DNA of 64,000 nt from Corynebacterium kroppenstedtii DSM 44385 (GTDB taxonomy: Bacteria > Actinomycetota > Actinomycetes > Mycobacteriales > Mycobacteriaceae): NCBI RefSeq assembly GCF_000023145.1, contig NC_012704.1, positions 2,356,001-2,420,000 of the forward strand, read 5' to 3'. A model generated the notes under the pieces. That model searched no databases, was not told where the DNA came from, and worked only from the letters and a program-made list of their open reading frames with translations. Positions 36,713 through 45,784 of the stretch are shown piece by piece (the first letter of the stretch is position 1; every line of letters starts with the position of its first letter). Made by a program: the position numbers and the translations under genes.

Positions 36713-37510
36713 TTACTTATGCTCACCGGAATCGAGCTCACCCTGTGGCGCATCCCCCGCATCCAAGGAACGGTCGCCAGCCTGCCCACCATGCATCTGG
36801 GCCCGAATCTCCTCCAACCGAGCCGACGCCTTGATATCACGACCAGCGGTTTCGATCTCCGCCATGCGGGTATCCACCGAACTCTCCGTGAGCTCCTGCT
36901 TGCCGAGTGCATCCGCATAACGCCGCTCAATCTTGTCACGCACCGAATCGAGGCTCGGAACAGAGTCATCCTTCGCGCTCAGCGCATTCATCGACTCTGC
37001 AGCCTTTGCCGATTCTTCCTGCATCTTCGTCTGATTGACCTGCGCCCTAAGCTGATCAATCTGCCCCAACTGCTCCTTGAGGTGGGCCTCGGACTTCTTC
37101 ACCTGGGCCTTCGCCTGCTCCGCGGCCTGAGCATTACTCTGATGAAGCTGCTTCGTCTCCTCAATTTGCTGTTCGACGCTGACCAGCTGCGACGCGACCA
37201 CCTCAGCCGTGCTATTCCACTCGCTCGCCTGCTGGGCATCCCCCTCCTGCGACGCTTTGTCCGCAAGTTGCACTGCTTTCTGCGCCTGAGACTGGAGGCT
37301 CTCCTGATCCTTAATCAGCCGGTTGAGTTTCATCTCAATCTGCCGCTGATTCCCCAGAACAGACGACGCTTGCTCCACAACAGTCCGGTGCTGTTTCTTC
37401 GCCGCCTCCGTGGCCTGCTGGATCTGCACCATCGGGTCTGCTTTCTCATCAATGGTGCTATCAAACTTAGCCATCGCGTATTTCCACCCTTTTGAAAAGG
37501 GATTAGCCAT
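36713..37510 (-). CDS. pspA: PspA/IM30-family phage-shock protein
   Basis: A 265-residue almost wholly coiled-coil protein: MANPFSKGWKYAMAKFD amphipathic N-terminal helix, then long Gln/Glu/Ala/Lys helices to about 235 and a short disordered tail. ATG 37508-37510 follows AAGGAG. PspA-type proteins bind the inner membrane under envelope stress; in actinobacteria the partner is ClgR/Rv2743-type, not seen here. It stands alone, which suggests its own promoter. Confidence 0.85.
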   Translation of the reverse strand: MANPFSKGWKYAMAKFDSTIDEKADPMVQIQQATEAAKKQHRTVVEQASSVLGNQRQIEMKLNRLIKDQESLQSQAQKAVQLADKASQEGDAQQASEWNSTAEVVASQLVSVEQQIEETKQLHQSNAQAAEQAKAQVKKSEAHLKEQLGQIDQLRAQVNQTKMQEESAKAAESMNALSAKDDSVPSLDSVRDKIERRYADALGKQELTESSVDTRMAEIETAGRDIKASARLEEIRAQMHGGQAGDRSLDAGDAPQGELDSGEHK

Positions 37511-37779
37511 CACAATCTCCTTAGCATCTGTCAGCATCCGTCGAACCTACTGTGCGGTTCACGCGCGCTCTGCGGTTCAGGCGTACAGTGCACTGTGAAC
37601 ACCATTGATCGCAATCGTAAGCAATCCTGAAGCACGTGTCCGTGTCAGATGGCGAGTCCACCACACAATCCATACCGACATTACCCATCCCGGCTGAACC
37701 TCAATAGGTTTCAGACGATGCGACGTCGGTAGGACCGGCATCTCCCCCGCGGCCGTGCCACAGAAAGAATGGAGAACTC

Positions 37780-37878
37780 ATGGACGTTCTGAACAGCATC
37801 CTCGCACTTGCCGAGCATCTTCTGGCTATTTCCGGCAACCCTGGGCCCGTCATTCCCGACGGCACCACGGTCAAGTAA
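37780..37878 (+). CDS. 32-residue amphipathic peptide
   Basis: ATG 37780 lies six bases after GGAG (37771-37774) and opens MDVLNSILALAEHLLAISG followed by a Pro/Gly tail to TAA 37876-37878. The first 19 residues would form an amphipathic helix. Very short alpha-helical peptides of this form occur among corynebacterial outer-membrane channel proteins (PorA/PorH type), but the sequence is not specifically recognised. The ribosome site and clean amino-acid composition are the support. Confidence 0.45.
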   Translation: MDVLNSILALAEHLLAISGNPGPVIPDGTTVK

Positions 37879-37973
37879 GTAACGACGTTTCACGTGGCTC
37901 CTCCATTGCGAGTCTGCCGTCGCAAGTCTGCTGTGGCGGGTTAGTCTGCGACGGGAGTAGCACCGTGACGTGC

Positions 37974-38013
37974 GAAAACGCGCCCCAACGATACATCAAC
38001 GGTTGGGGCGCGT
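37974..38013 (-). terminator. Rho-independent terminator of trxA
   Basis: A perfect 12-bp stem (ACGCGCCCCAAC/GTTGGGGCGCGT, 37978-37989 and 38002-38013) followed on the minus strand by TTTTCGC, 70 bases past the thioredoxin stop. Confidence 0.75.
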
Positions 38014-38082
38014 CGTGCTATGTGCATGTTATGTGGCTAGCCGTACGTTTACGTCGCTACTCCCCCGATAGCGGTGATGAGG

Positions 38083-38457
38083 CTACTCCTCCGACTCTTT
38101 AGCCTCTTGCTCCGCAATCTGCTTCCGCACCTCATCCATGTCCAGGTTCTTCGTCTGCTCAATGACGTCTTTAACCTGACCAGCAGAATGCACGCCAGCA
38201 TGACGGTAGACCAGAACGTTGTCCCTAAACACCATGAGCGTCGGGATGGACTGGATGCCCAGCGAGCCCGCGATCTCCTGGTTGGATTCCGTGTCGACCT
38301 TGCCAAACGTCACATCGGGGAACTGCTCGGAAACTTCCTCGAAAATCGGGCCAAACATGCGGCACGGGCCACACCATTCAGCCCAAAAGTCCAGCGCAAC
38401 AACGCCATTAGAGACGGTGTCGGTGAAATTGTCCTTCGTCACAGTAACTGTAGCCAT
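38083..38457 (-). CDS. trxA: Thioredoxin
   Basis: A 124-residue thioredoxin with active site WCGPC at about residues 28-32, cis-proline SIPTLMVF and an extra charged C-terminal helix of about 20 residues (DMDEVRKQIAEQEAKESEE). Cytosolic disulfide reductant. Own terminator downstream; monocistronic. AAGGAAT-like site precedes the ATG. Confidence 0.93.
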   Translation of the reverse strand: MATVTVTKDNFTDTVSNGVVALDFWAEWCGPCRMFGPIFEEVSEQFPDVTFGKVDTESNQEIAGSLGIQSIPTLMVFRDNVLVYRHAGVHSAGQVKDVIEQTKNLDMDEVRKQIAEQEAKESEE

Positions 38458-38684
38458 AAATTCCTTTCACTTAGTTTTAAAAAGACGACGCGCCTGGCCA
38501 CTTTAACTAGGCCACTTTAAGGGACCGACGACCACGGTCATCACGCCGTCTACCTGCACAATATGAGACAGGGGCCTTTAGGCGGCCCATCATAGACCAG
38601 ACAGTCTACAACTGCAGCGGGGATGTGTGACCTCACATGCGGATGTGGATATAGCGGATACAGAAATGACGAAACCGAGGACGG

Positions 38685-39596
38685 CTATTCATTCAGTTCT
38701 AAGTAGATGCTCTCCAATGACTTACTTTCCTTAGTGAGGGCTTCAATTTTGACCCCATTGCGGACCGCGACTTCCGCGATCGTCGCTGTATCGAGACCAC
38801 TAATAGAAAGGGTATGTCCGGAGACACCATCAATATGCCCACCATTGTTGAGCATGGCTCGCTGGGCGGACTCGATATCCCCTCGGACTGTTAAAAGAAC
38901 ACTATTCGTCATCCGTAACTGGTCAAGTGGCTTTTGAACTATCGTTCGCCCATTTTTAATCATGACCACATAGTCCGAAAACTGCTGAACCTCATTCAGC
39001 AAGTGCGACGAAATCAAAGCCGTTCCGCCGGAACTAATATATTCCTTCAGCTTGTTCTGAAATGCGATCGAGCCATCTGCGTCCACCCCATTGTGCGGCT
39101 CGTCCAAAATCACGATCTCAGGATCGTTAAGAAATGCCACCGCAAGGCAGACACGTTGCCTCATACCCAGGGACACTTTCACAAGCTTACGGTTACGAGC
39201 ATGAGCGAGACCGTATTCGTCGAGAATGTCGATGGCTTTGTTCTTAGTATCTGAAATGCCCTTCAACTGCATTTGACTGCGAAGGAAAGTAAGTATCGAT
39301 ACCCGTGTATCTATCCATTCGGGATCAAGAAGATAGCCAATCGATGCCCGGCAATGATCGACCCCGACTGCACTCTTATAGGAGTCGGCACGTTCCAGGT
39401 CGATCGTGACCTCACCGGAATCGGCATGCGTGAGCCCCGCAATAATCTTCATTATTGTCGACTTACCCGACCCATTTGGCCCCAACAACCCCGTAACCTT
39501 GCCCCTAGGCACGTCGAACGTCATATTCTCCAAAATCGGGACCCGTTTACCGAACGACTTATTAATCTGGTCAACGGAAATTGCCGACGAACTCAT
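38685..39596 (-). CDS. ABC transporter ATPase subunit
   Basis: A 303-residue ATPase: Walker A GPNGSGKST, signature VSLGMRQRVCLAVA, Walker B VILDEPHNGVD, H-loop ISSHLL, and a C-terminal extension of about 80 residues typical of drug/bacteriocin exporter ATPases (CcmA/BcrA type). The start overlaps the permease stop by four bases, so they form one unit. Codon use is visibly richer in A/T than neighbours, suggesting transfer. Substrate unknown. Confidence 0.85.
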   Translation of the reverse strand: MSSSAISVDQINKSFGKRVPILENMTFDVPRGKVTGLLGPNGSGKSTIMKIIAGLTHADSGEVTIDLERADSYKSAVGVDHCRASIGYLLDPEWIDTRVSILTFLRSQMQLKGISDTKNKAIDILDEYGLAHARNRKLVKVSLGMRQRVCLAVAFLNDPEIVILDEPHNGVDADGSIAFQNKLKEYISSGGTALISSHLLNEVQQFSDYVVMIKNGRTIVQKPLDQLRMTNSVLLTVRGDIESAQRAMLNNGGHIDGVSGHTLSISGLDTATIAEVAVRNGVKIEALTKESKSLESIYLELNE

Positions 39597-40360
39597 GCCT
39601 CATACCTCCACAAACGTGCTGCACCACACGCAACGGCCACGACACACCACAACCCGACTTCAAGCAGGCCTTCCAACGACGTCGCATTAGCTTGCGTTAG
39701 TTTGTCCACAGCGAACGGAAAGCTGTGATGGAGCAGGAGATCACCCTGGTTATGACCCATCGCCATCAAAATGGCCCCCGCCATCGGGAGAATGAGCATG
39801 ATAATAATGATCAACGTGAATGACAGGGTTACGTTTCGAGCTAGATGAGAGATCCCACCAGCGACCAGTCCAATAGCCACCATGCATACTGCCCATGAGA
39901 TGCCGAGAATCAATTCCCTCGCGACAGAATCAGTGGTGACACTAAAACTGGTTAGGGCAGATAAAACAAGTAAAAGGACAACAAAGATTAAGGCGAACAC
40001 TAGCCAAAAGGCCAGAGAAATAATAACGCAGGTGACGAGGCTAGCGAGATAAGCGTTGAAACGGGAAGGAATGGAAAGGAGGGTGTAGTTCACCGATCCC
40101 TTTGTATAGCTACCAGCAATATAGAGGGATAACGCGAACGCAATGAAGAAAAACGTTACCACCGAGATATTAGCTAAGCCACCTGAGAAACCGATTGCCC
40201 CGTTATTGCGACGCGACATACCTACGGCTAATCCGACTGTGGGGATGACCATCACAACCAGCGAGACCTTCAGCAAAGAGGTGTGTATGAACGTCGTCAA
40301 TTCGGACTTAATACCGTTGACTACAAAACCGGTTTTACTATGTGGCTCACTCGGTCCCAT
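39593..40360 (-). CDS. ABC transporter permease subunit
   Basis: A 255-residue ABC-2-type permease with six hydrophobic segments (for example LLKVSLVVMVIPTVGLAVGM and FTLIIIIMLILPMAGAILMAM). It follows the 88-residue membrane gene with a 14-base overlap and is coupled to the ATPase gene by a four-base overlap. Partner of the 38685-39596 ATPase in a bacitracin/lantibiotic-type exporter or immunity system; substrate unknown. Confidence 0.8.
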   Translation of the reverse strand: MGPSEPHSKTGFVVNGIKSELTTFIHTSLLKVSLVVMVIPTVGLAVGMSRRNNGAIGFSGGLANISVVTFFFIAFALSLYIAGSYTKGSVNYTLLSIPSRFNAYLASLVTCVIISLAFWLVFALIFVVLLLVLSALTSFSVTTDSVARELILGISWAVCMVAIGLVAGGISHLARNVTLSFTLIIIIMLILPMAGAILMAMGHNQGDLLLHHSFPFAVDKLTQANATSLEGLLEVGLWCVVAVACGAARLWRYEA

Positions 40361-40613
40361 GTGCCCCCTCTTTCTCTACATGTTTTTTCTTTTCTATTCC
40401 CCGACCCCAGATACACATTAACGCAAAAAATCCAACGAGCGGCATGAGAAAGTCCCGAAAACCATGCAAGCCGACCGTAAACACAACGAAGATGACTGCA
40501 GCTACATAGGGAATCAGGATGAAAAGCCCAGTCCAGTCGGGAAGATACCTGGGTAGTAAATACTGAAGTGCGATGCACGTTACCCCTATGACGGCGAATA
40601 TAAGACCGCCCAC
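40347..40613 (-). CDS. 88-residue membrane protein of the ABC operon
   Basis: Starts GTG 40611-40613 (GGLIFAVIGVTCIALQYLLP) and has three hydrophobic segments before a Lys/Glu tail (EKKKHVEKEGAHGTE). It overlaps the permease gene by 14 bases, so it is the first gene of the three-gene operon. Accessory membrane protein of unknown function; no ribosome site of note. Confidence 0.6.
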   Translation of the reverse strand: MGGLIFAVIGVTCIALQYLLPRYLPDWTGLFILIPYVAAVIFVVFTVGLHGFRDFLMPLVGFFALMCIWGRGIEKKKHVEKEGAHGTE

Positions 40614-41044
40614 TCACTTCTCCCCTCTGCCCTCTGCGTGTCTCGTCGAGGTGCGCTATGCGATGTATTTAGTATGGCTCAATAGGTGATCTTTACCTTA
40701 ACATTAGGGAGATTCGATGGTCGCGTCGGTTTTATGAACAGAAGCGATCATGATGGGTATACCTTCCCCACCGAACCGTCGGACCAGCTAAAAAGCCTCC
40801 CCCACAACCGCTACGGGGCCACAGGTGACGAACGAGCACCCCCTGAAGTACCCCTAAACATGTGCAATATAGAAATTGTCACTAGTGCAAATTAACAACA
40901 ATAACTAAAGTCTCGTTCCACACGGGGCTATTGTGCGCCCCGCGCGATAGCCCCTGGAGCACACACTCGCCTGTGAGGCACCAGCTAGCATCGACCAACC
41001 ATCGTGGCCATCGACACGACAGTACCCCACAAGGAGATACCCCC
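40614..41044. other. Intergenic region, no gene seen
   Basis: Divergent promoters of the ABC operon (minus) and the HMA-like gene (plus) must lie here. An open 69-codon frame at 40686-40895 has no ribosome site and looks like chance. AAGGAG before ATG 41045 is the only clear signal. Confidence 0.4.
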
Positions 41045-41245
41045 ATGATGAAGAATTACACCATCACCGGCATGAGCTCCAACGAAGGAGCCGCCACCAT
41101 CAAAAACGCGGTATCTCAGGCACGCGGAGTACAAAACGTCACTATTTTCGACGACGGACACATGACCGTCGAAGGTGAAGACTTCGGCGATGCCGACATC
41201 AACGATGCCGTCACGGAAGCTGGATACGCGCTCGAACCCAAGTAG
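41045..41245 (+). CDS. HMA-fold protein lacking the CxxC metal site
   Basis: A 66-residue protein with the length and fold pattern of CopZ-type chaperones: MKNYTITGM at the start, VQNVTIFDDGHMTV in the middle and AVTEAGYALEPK at the end. At the metal loop, however, it reads GMSSNEGAATI, so both cysteines of the usual GMxCxxC are replaced by Ser and Glu/Gly. No other Cys is present. It cannot bind Cu(I) in the normal way. ATG 41045 (or 41048) follows AAGGAG. Orphan gene; a decayed or re-purposed chaperone. Confidence 0.75.
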   Translation: MMKNYTITGMSSNEGAATIKNAVSQARGVQNVTIFDDGHMTVEGEDFGDADINDAVTEAGYALEPK

Positions 41246-41322
41246 GCCTCGACATTTCGGCGCGACGCCGCCGATAGCGAAGGGGTCGTATAAAGGGCCC
41301 GGCACGACTTACGCGATGCGGC

Positions 41323-41661
41323 TTACCCGGCGATGACCAACCCGAGCCATGCCGCGAAAACCGCCACCACCAGCGTTGATAATGCATATATAGCGCCACG
41401 GCGAGCGCTACCTTGAGTGACAGCCTCGACAGACGCCGTGGAGAACGTGGTGTATCCGCCCATCATCCCGGTGCCTAGGAAGCCCAACAGCGCTCCCCCG
41501 GACAGGCCGGCCACACAGAGGCCGAGGACAAACGAACCGGTCACGTTGATCACAAACGTGGCCCAGGGAAATTCCGCTGGCCACCGCGCGCGGATCCACG
41601 CGTCCACCGCATACCGCAGGCACGCACCAAGACCACCGCCGAGGGCCACAAGCACTATCAT
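41323..41661 (-). CDS. crcB: Fluoride channel CrcB/Fluc, subunit 2
   Basis: A 112-residue four-span protein with GGGLGACLRYAVDAW, the pore Asn in FVINVTGSFVLG and the TTFST turn of Fluc channels. Two adjacent unequal genes encode the heterodimeric, dual-topology channel that exports fluoride. Start overlaps the preceding crcB stop by four bases. Confidence 0.88.
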   Translation of the reverse strand: MIVLVALGGGLGACLRYAVDAWIRARWPAEFPWATFVINVTGSFVLGLCVAGLSGGALLGFLGTGMMGGYTTFSTASVEAVTQGSARRGAIYALSTLVVAVFAAWLGLVIAG

Positions 41662-42110
41662 CGTTGCGCCACCTCACTACGGCCGACGCGTTCCCACCAC
41701 GCCCCGGCAAACGCCGCGATCGCGCCGCAGATAACGCTGAATAACGCGTAGTACACCGCGAAACTCATGCCCATCAGGGACCCTGTCCCCTGCACGCCGC
41801 CAGCTCCGACACCCGGGAACCATCGGGCAACGTCCACGGCGAGCGTCGAATATGTGGTTAAACCGCCACAGAAACCGGTCCCCAGCAGAAGTTTCGCGTT
41901 TACACGGCCCAGGCGAGCAAACCGGGCGCCCAAGAAGCCGAGCACCGCCGACCCCACCACGTTCACCGCGAACACCCACCACATCGTGGGCACCACGGGG
42001 CTCGACGTCGACACATCACGCACTAACGTTCCCACGGCACCACCAACAAACACCAGCGCGGCCGAACCGGCAAAGCGCTTCGGCACTACAGGCCTTCTCA
42101 CACGAGACAC
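41658..42110 (-). CDS. crcB: Fluoride channel CrcB/Fluc, subunit 1
   Basis: A 150-residue paralogue of the next gene with four spans, GGAVGTLVRDVS, FAVNVVGSAVLGF and GGLTTYSTLAVDV. It has a longer N-terminus and C-terminus than its partner, as usual for heterodimeric pairs of opposite topology. It starts eight bases after the antiporter stop, so it is in the same transcript. Confidence 0.87.
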   Translation of the reverse strand: MSRVRRPVVPKRFAGSAALVFVGGAVGTLVRDVSTSSPVVPTMWWVFAVNVVGSAVLGFLGARFARLGRVNAKLLLGTGFCGGLTTYSTLAVDVARWFPGVGAGGVQGTGSLMGMSFAVYYALFSVICGAIAAFAGAWWERVGRSEVAQR

Positions 42111-42117
42111 GACACGC

Positions 42118-43707
42118 CTACCTTTCCCGAAGCCCCATCACAGAATTTTCGCCACTCGCCAGCGTCATGCGGTCCAACTGCGCCAGCACTTCGTCGATAA
42201 TGAACGGATCCGCACCCGGCTCGAAACGCGCGGACATAACCTCGACCTGGGCGGCCTCAATCGCCTCTAGACGAACAGCCGTCACCTTCCGACGCACCTC
42301 GCGCAGACGACGCACCGCATCCTCATAATTCTCCGGCTCATCGTCCTTCGGAACGCCCGTCATGTCGCGGAAACGGCGCGCGATAGCCTGGATAGCCTCC
42401 GGCGGGAGATCCTCGCCCTTCGACTGCAGCACATCCATCGCCGCATTATGCGCACGGCGCAACAGACGATCCATCGTGGCGTCGGCAATCGCATCATTGC
42501 CCTCATTGACATTCAGCTTCTGCATGATCCACGGCAACGTCAACCCGGGGACAACCATCGTGCAGAAGAGCACGGTGATCGCGATCAGCGGCATTTCGTT
42601 ATACACATTGATATAGCCCGCGGGGACCGACAACACCAGGGCCAGCGTAACCAAACCGCGCATCCCCGACCACGTCAACACCAGCACTTCCTGCAGCCGC
42701 AGCGGGGACACGTTCTTCTTCTTACCGTGCTTGTTCAGCAAATACTGGTCGTACATCCAGACGAAACGCACCGCGAAGAGGACACCGGAAATGACCAAAC
42801 CCCAGACAATACCTTCGCCGATACGCGTCGAGGTCTGCTCCACCGCGTTACGCACCGACAAACCGATCAGGCCGAATGCTAGGCCCGTTACCAGCAGCTC
42901 TGCGGTCTCCCAGAAGGCCGACCCCGTCAGGCGGTCCTCCGCCGCCGTCGCCGACACACGCGACGTCATCTCCACGGCGGCAACGACCACCGCGATCACT
43001 CCCGACGCGTGAATTTCCTCCGCGGCGATATACACTGCGAACGGAACGACCCAGCTCAGGGCGTTGACCGTGTTGGATCCTGCGGTGTACTCCAAAGCCC
43101 GGCCGGCAACGTGGCCGATCAGCCAGCCCAGGACAATCGACGCCAACGCGGTGTAGACAAACCGCAACAGCGCCGGGCCGACGTGGATCGAGTCGTCGTT
43201 ATACAGCGAATTGATCGCCAACTGGAAGGCCACCAGCGCGACGGCGTCGTTAAACAGGCCTTCGGTCTGCAGTGTGCCGATCACGCGCCGCGGAATTCCC
43301 GCTGGCTCCGCCACGGCCTCCACGGCCACCGGGTCCGACGGGGCTACCGCCGCGCCCAAAGCGATCGCGCCCGCCACGGACAAACCGGGAATGAGCACCA
43401 TCGACGTACCTGCCACCGCCAGGATCGTCACCACGACCAACAGCACGGATAACGACAAGAGCGTCCGCCACTGGGAGCGAATCAGCGGCCACGACAAACG
43501 CCGTGCCATTGCCCAAATCAACGGCGGGAGGAATAACGGGAGAATGAGATCGGGCGGTAATGAAATATCGGGAATCGCCGGGAACACCATCGTGGCCGTC
43601 GTTAACAGAGTTAACAACACGGGCCACGGGAGGTTGGTTCGCTCGCCGATGGACACGACGATGACCGTCGCAAACATCAGACCCACAATCACAATGAGGG
43701 TCTCCAT
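42118..43707 (-). CDS. Cation/proton antiporter, CPA1/NhaP type
   Basis: A 529-residue protein with about 12 spans and a cytosolic C-terminal tail of about 130 residues. The CPA1 signature is seen: FNDAVALVAFQLA in the fifth span and PSDPVAVEAV before it. ATG 43705-43707 (METLIVIVGLMF) is preferred to GTG 43714 because AAAGGTGG lies at correct distance. It exchanges Na+ or K+ for protons. Co-transcribed with the two crcB genes, an unusual neighbour. Confidence 0.85.
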   Translation of the reverse strand: METLIVIVGLMFATVIVVSIGERTNLPWPVLLTLLTTATMVFPAIPDISLPPDLILPLFLPPLIWAMARRLSWPLIRSQWRTLLSLSVLLVVVTILAVAGTSMVLIPGLSVAGAIALGAAVAPSDPVAVEAVAEPAGIPRRVIGTLQTEGLFNDAVALVAFQLAINSLYNDDSIHVGPALLRFVYTALASIVLGWLIGHVAGRALEYTAGSNTVNALSWVVPFAVYIAAEEIHASGVIAVVVAAVEMTSRVSATAAEDRLTGSAFWETAELLVTGLAFGLIGLSVRNAVEQTSTRIGEGIVWGLVISGVLFAVRFVWMYDQYLLNKHGKKKNVSPLRLQEVLVLTWSGMRGLVTLALVLSVPAGYINVYNEMPLIAITVLFCTMVVPGLTLPWIMQKLNVNEGNDAIADATMDRLLRRAHNAAMDVLQSKGEDLPPEAIQAIARRFRDMTGVPKDDEPENYEDAVRRLREVRRKVTAVRLEAIEAAQVEVMSARFEPGADPFIIDEVLAQLDRMTLASGENSVMGLRER

Positions 43708-44003
43708 GCCCGCCACCTTTCATTACTGCCTACATGCTGCCCCGGCCGATCCCGCGTGTACGGGTGCTTAACCTCTACGTGTACCGCGTACTGCAGGGTC
43801 CGGGGCCAGCTCACCAATTGCCGAATGAGCACCAGGGGCACCTCACACGCGGGTATGAAACAGATGAGCATCCGCGTGGGCGCATCATTCAGCGATCGGG
43901 AACTACTACTCGCTATCCAAAATAGAGGAAAATGTCGGCCCGGCGCGATTTCGCGACACTGCAGGTCCCGCACTGGCCCGTGTGCGAGCACCGAAAGCGG
44001 CCC
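43708..44003. other. Intergenic region upstream of the antiporter
   Basis: No gene or RNA is seen. I looked for a fluoride riboswitch (GGxGATGG...CTCCC pattern) upstream of the antiporter-crcB operon and did not find one. The only structure is the dnaB terminator at the right end. Confidence 0.35.
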
Positions 44004-44024
44004 GGAAAACCGCCTGTGAGCGGT
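44004..44024 (-). terminator. Short terminator after dnaB
   Basis: ACCGC-N6-GCGGT followed on the minus strand by TTTTCC, 13 bases past the dnaB stop. The stem is only five base pairs, so it may be weak. Confidence 0.45.
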
Positions 44025-44036
44025 ATTCTCCTGACC

Positions 44037-45527
44037 TTACGAGAAGTTGTCGGTGGCCAGGTTAGCGAACCTCGAGTACTTCAATTGCTCAGCAATCGGG
44101 ATGGTGCCCACTGGTCCCCCGCGGTGTTTAGCCAAAATAATGTCTGCTTCTCCCTCGCGGGCGTTATCCAACGCACCCGGCTGAGAGTCCGGCCGGTACA
44201 GCAACATCACCATGTCCGCATCCTGCTCGAGGGACCCCGATTCACGCAGGTCCGCCAGCTGCGGCTTCTTGTCGGTGCGGGACTCTGGACCACGGTTGAG
44301 CTGCGAAATAGCGATCAGCGGAACTTCCACTTCCTTCGCCAACAACTTCAGCTGACGGGAAAACTCCGAGACTTCCTGCTGGCGCGACTCTACCTTGCGG
44401 CCCGACGTCATCAGCTGCAGATAGTCCACAACGATCAGCCCGAGGCCGTGCTTCTGTTTGATCTGGCGGGCTTTGGTCCGGATTTCCATCATCGTCAGGT
44501 TGGGAGAATCGTCGATAAAAATAGGCGCTTTCTCCAGCTTCCCCATCGTTTGAGCCAGCCGGGTCCACTCGGACTCGTCCATTTTACCGCTGCGCATGTT
44601 GGTGAGTTTCACCTCGGCCTCGGCCGATAGCAGCCTCAGAACGATCTCCATTTTGGACATCTCGAGGCTAAAAAGTGCCGACGGTGTGTCATTTTCTACC
44701 GACGCCGACCGCATGAAATCCATCGCCAAGGTGGACTTCCCCACGCCCGGACGAGCGGCAATGATAACCATCTGGCCGGGGTGAAGGCCGTTAATCGTTT
44801 TGTCGAGGTCAAGGAAGCCCGTTGGCACACCACTCGCTGCCCCACCGTGCATTTCGTACTCGTTGAGAAGATCATTGACCTCCTCAAACGTGTCGGCCAA
44901 CTCGACATAATCCGTGCTAGCGTCACGACGTCCGACCCCGAACACCTGGGACTGGGCGTAATCGACCACCTTGTCCACGTCCTGGCCATCGATGCCGTTG
45001 TATCCCAACTTGGCGATCTCCGTCCCCACCGAGACAAGCCCACGGAGCACCGCTTTTTCGGCAACAATCCGCGCATAGTAACTCGCGTTGGCCGCCGTCG
45101 GCACTTTAGTCATAAGGGTGTGGATATATGGTGCACCACCCACACGCTCCAGGTCGCCGTCCCTGTTAAGGCGGTTGCTCACCAGCACCGGGTCGATCTG
45201 CAACTGGGCATCTGCGGACTCGCTATACAGATCGAGGATGCCGTTAAAAATGGTCTGATGGCGCGGGTCATAGAAGTCATCCGCGCGGAGAATCTCTACA
45301 ACATCCGTAATGGCGTCCTGGGACTGCAGCATACCGCCCAAAACAGCCTGCTCAGCCTCAATATCTTGGGGGGACTTCCGGCCGAATTCCTCATAATCCC
45401 GTGGATCGGGGCCGCCGGAAGGCCCAAACGACTCATCCTCATAGTCCCCGCCCGAACCGAAACCAGACTCATACGAGTCGTACGAATTATCAAAAGAAGA
45501 CGCTGATACCGCTGAACGTGATGCCAT
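44037..45527 (-). CDS. dnaB: Replicative DNA helicase DnaB
   Basis: A 496-residue hexameric helicase. After an N-terminal Ser/Gly/Asp-rich stretch of about 50 residues comes the DnaB N-domain (SPQDIEAEQAVLGGMLQS) and the RecA-like domain with Walker A ARPGVGKST, Walker B VIVDYLQLM and the arginine/sensor region ISQLNRGPESR. No intein. It is the last gene of the rpsF-ssb-rplI-dnaB block and lies 832 bases behind rplI with its own upstream region. Confidence 0.95.
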   Translation of the reverse strand: MASRSAVSASSFDNSYDSYESGFGSGGDYEDESFGPSGGPDPRDYEEFGRKSPQDIEAEQAVLGGMLQSQDAITDVVEILRADDFYDPRHQTIFNGILDLYSESADAQLQIDPVLVSNRLNRDGDLERVGGAPYIHTLMTKVPTAANASYYARIVAEKAVLRGLVSVGTEIAKLGYNGIDGQDVDKVVDYAQSQVFGVGRRDASTDYVELADTFEEVNDLLNEYEMHGGAASGVPTGFLDLDKTINGLHPGQMVIIAARPGVGKSTLAMDFMRSASVENDTPSALFSLEMSKMEIVLRLLSAEAEVKLTNMRSGKMDESEWTRLAQTMGKLEKAPIFIDDSPNLTMMEIRTKARQIKQKHGLGLIVVDYLQLMTSGRKVESRQQEVSEFSRQLKLLAKEVEVPLIAISQLNRGPESRTDKKPQLADLRESGSLEQDADMVMLLYRPDSQPGALDNAREGEADIILAKHRGGPVGTIPIAEQLKYSRFANLATDNFS

Positions 45528-45696
45528 GGGAATACCCTATCGTCTGCCGCCGACATAAACACTGAACACAATCTGCTGGTGCCCGCCAGATCTCACCGGA
45601 TCTCACCGGAAGGGGTTGCTCAGAGTGACTCTTTACTGCTTTTCATAAAGCCCCGACGGCTAGGATGCAAATCTCAATACCTGCTTTCCGACGAAG

Positions 45697-45784
45697 TTAT
45701 CCACAGGTTTCGCGGACCGCCTGTGGATAAAATGTGGAGAATTCATCGTTTCCCACGTCGGCCTGTGGAATTTACTGTGGACAA
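45697..45784. promoter_or_regulatory. DnaA-box cluster upstream of dnaB
   Basis: TTATCCACA (45697-45705), its exact inverse TGTGGATAA (45722-45730), TGTGGAATT (45764-45772) and TGTGGACAA (45776-45784) lie within 88 bases. The first two are perfect consensus boxes; the fourth is a one-base variant. DnaA could regulate dnaB here, or the site could titrate DnaA; it may also lie near oriC. Confidence 0.65.

Noticed and set aside
40686..40895. 69-codon plus-strand ORF
   Set aside because: No ribosome binding site and unbalanced composition; probably chance.
43689..43991. 100-codon minus-strand ORF upstream of the antiporter
   Set aside because: It overlaps the antiporter start and shows no protein-like pattern.
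43708..44036. Fluoride riboswitch upstream of the antiporter-crcB operon
   Set aside because: The conserved GATGG/CTCCC pattern was not seen; a covariance search would be needed to exclude it.
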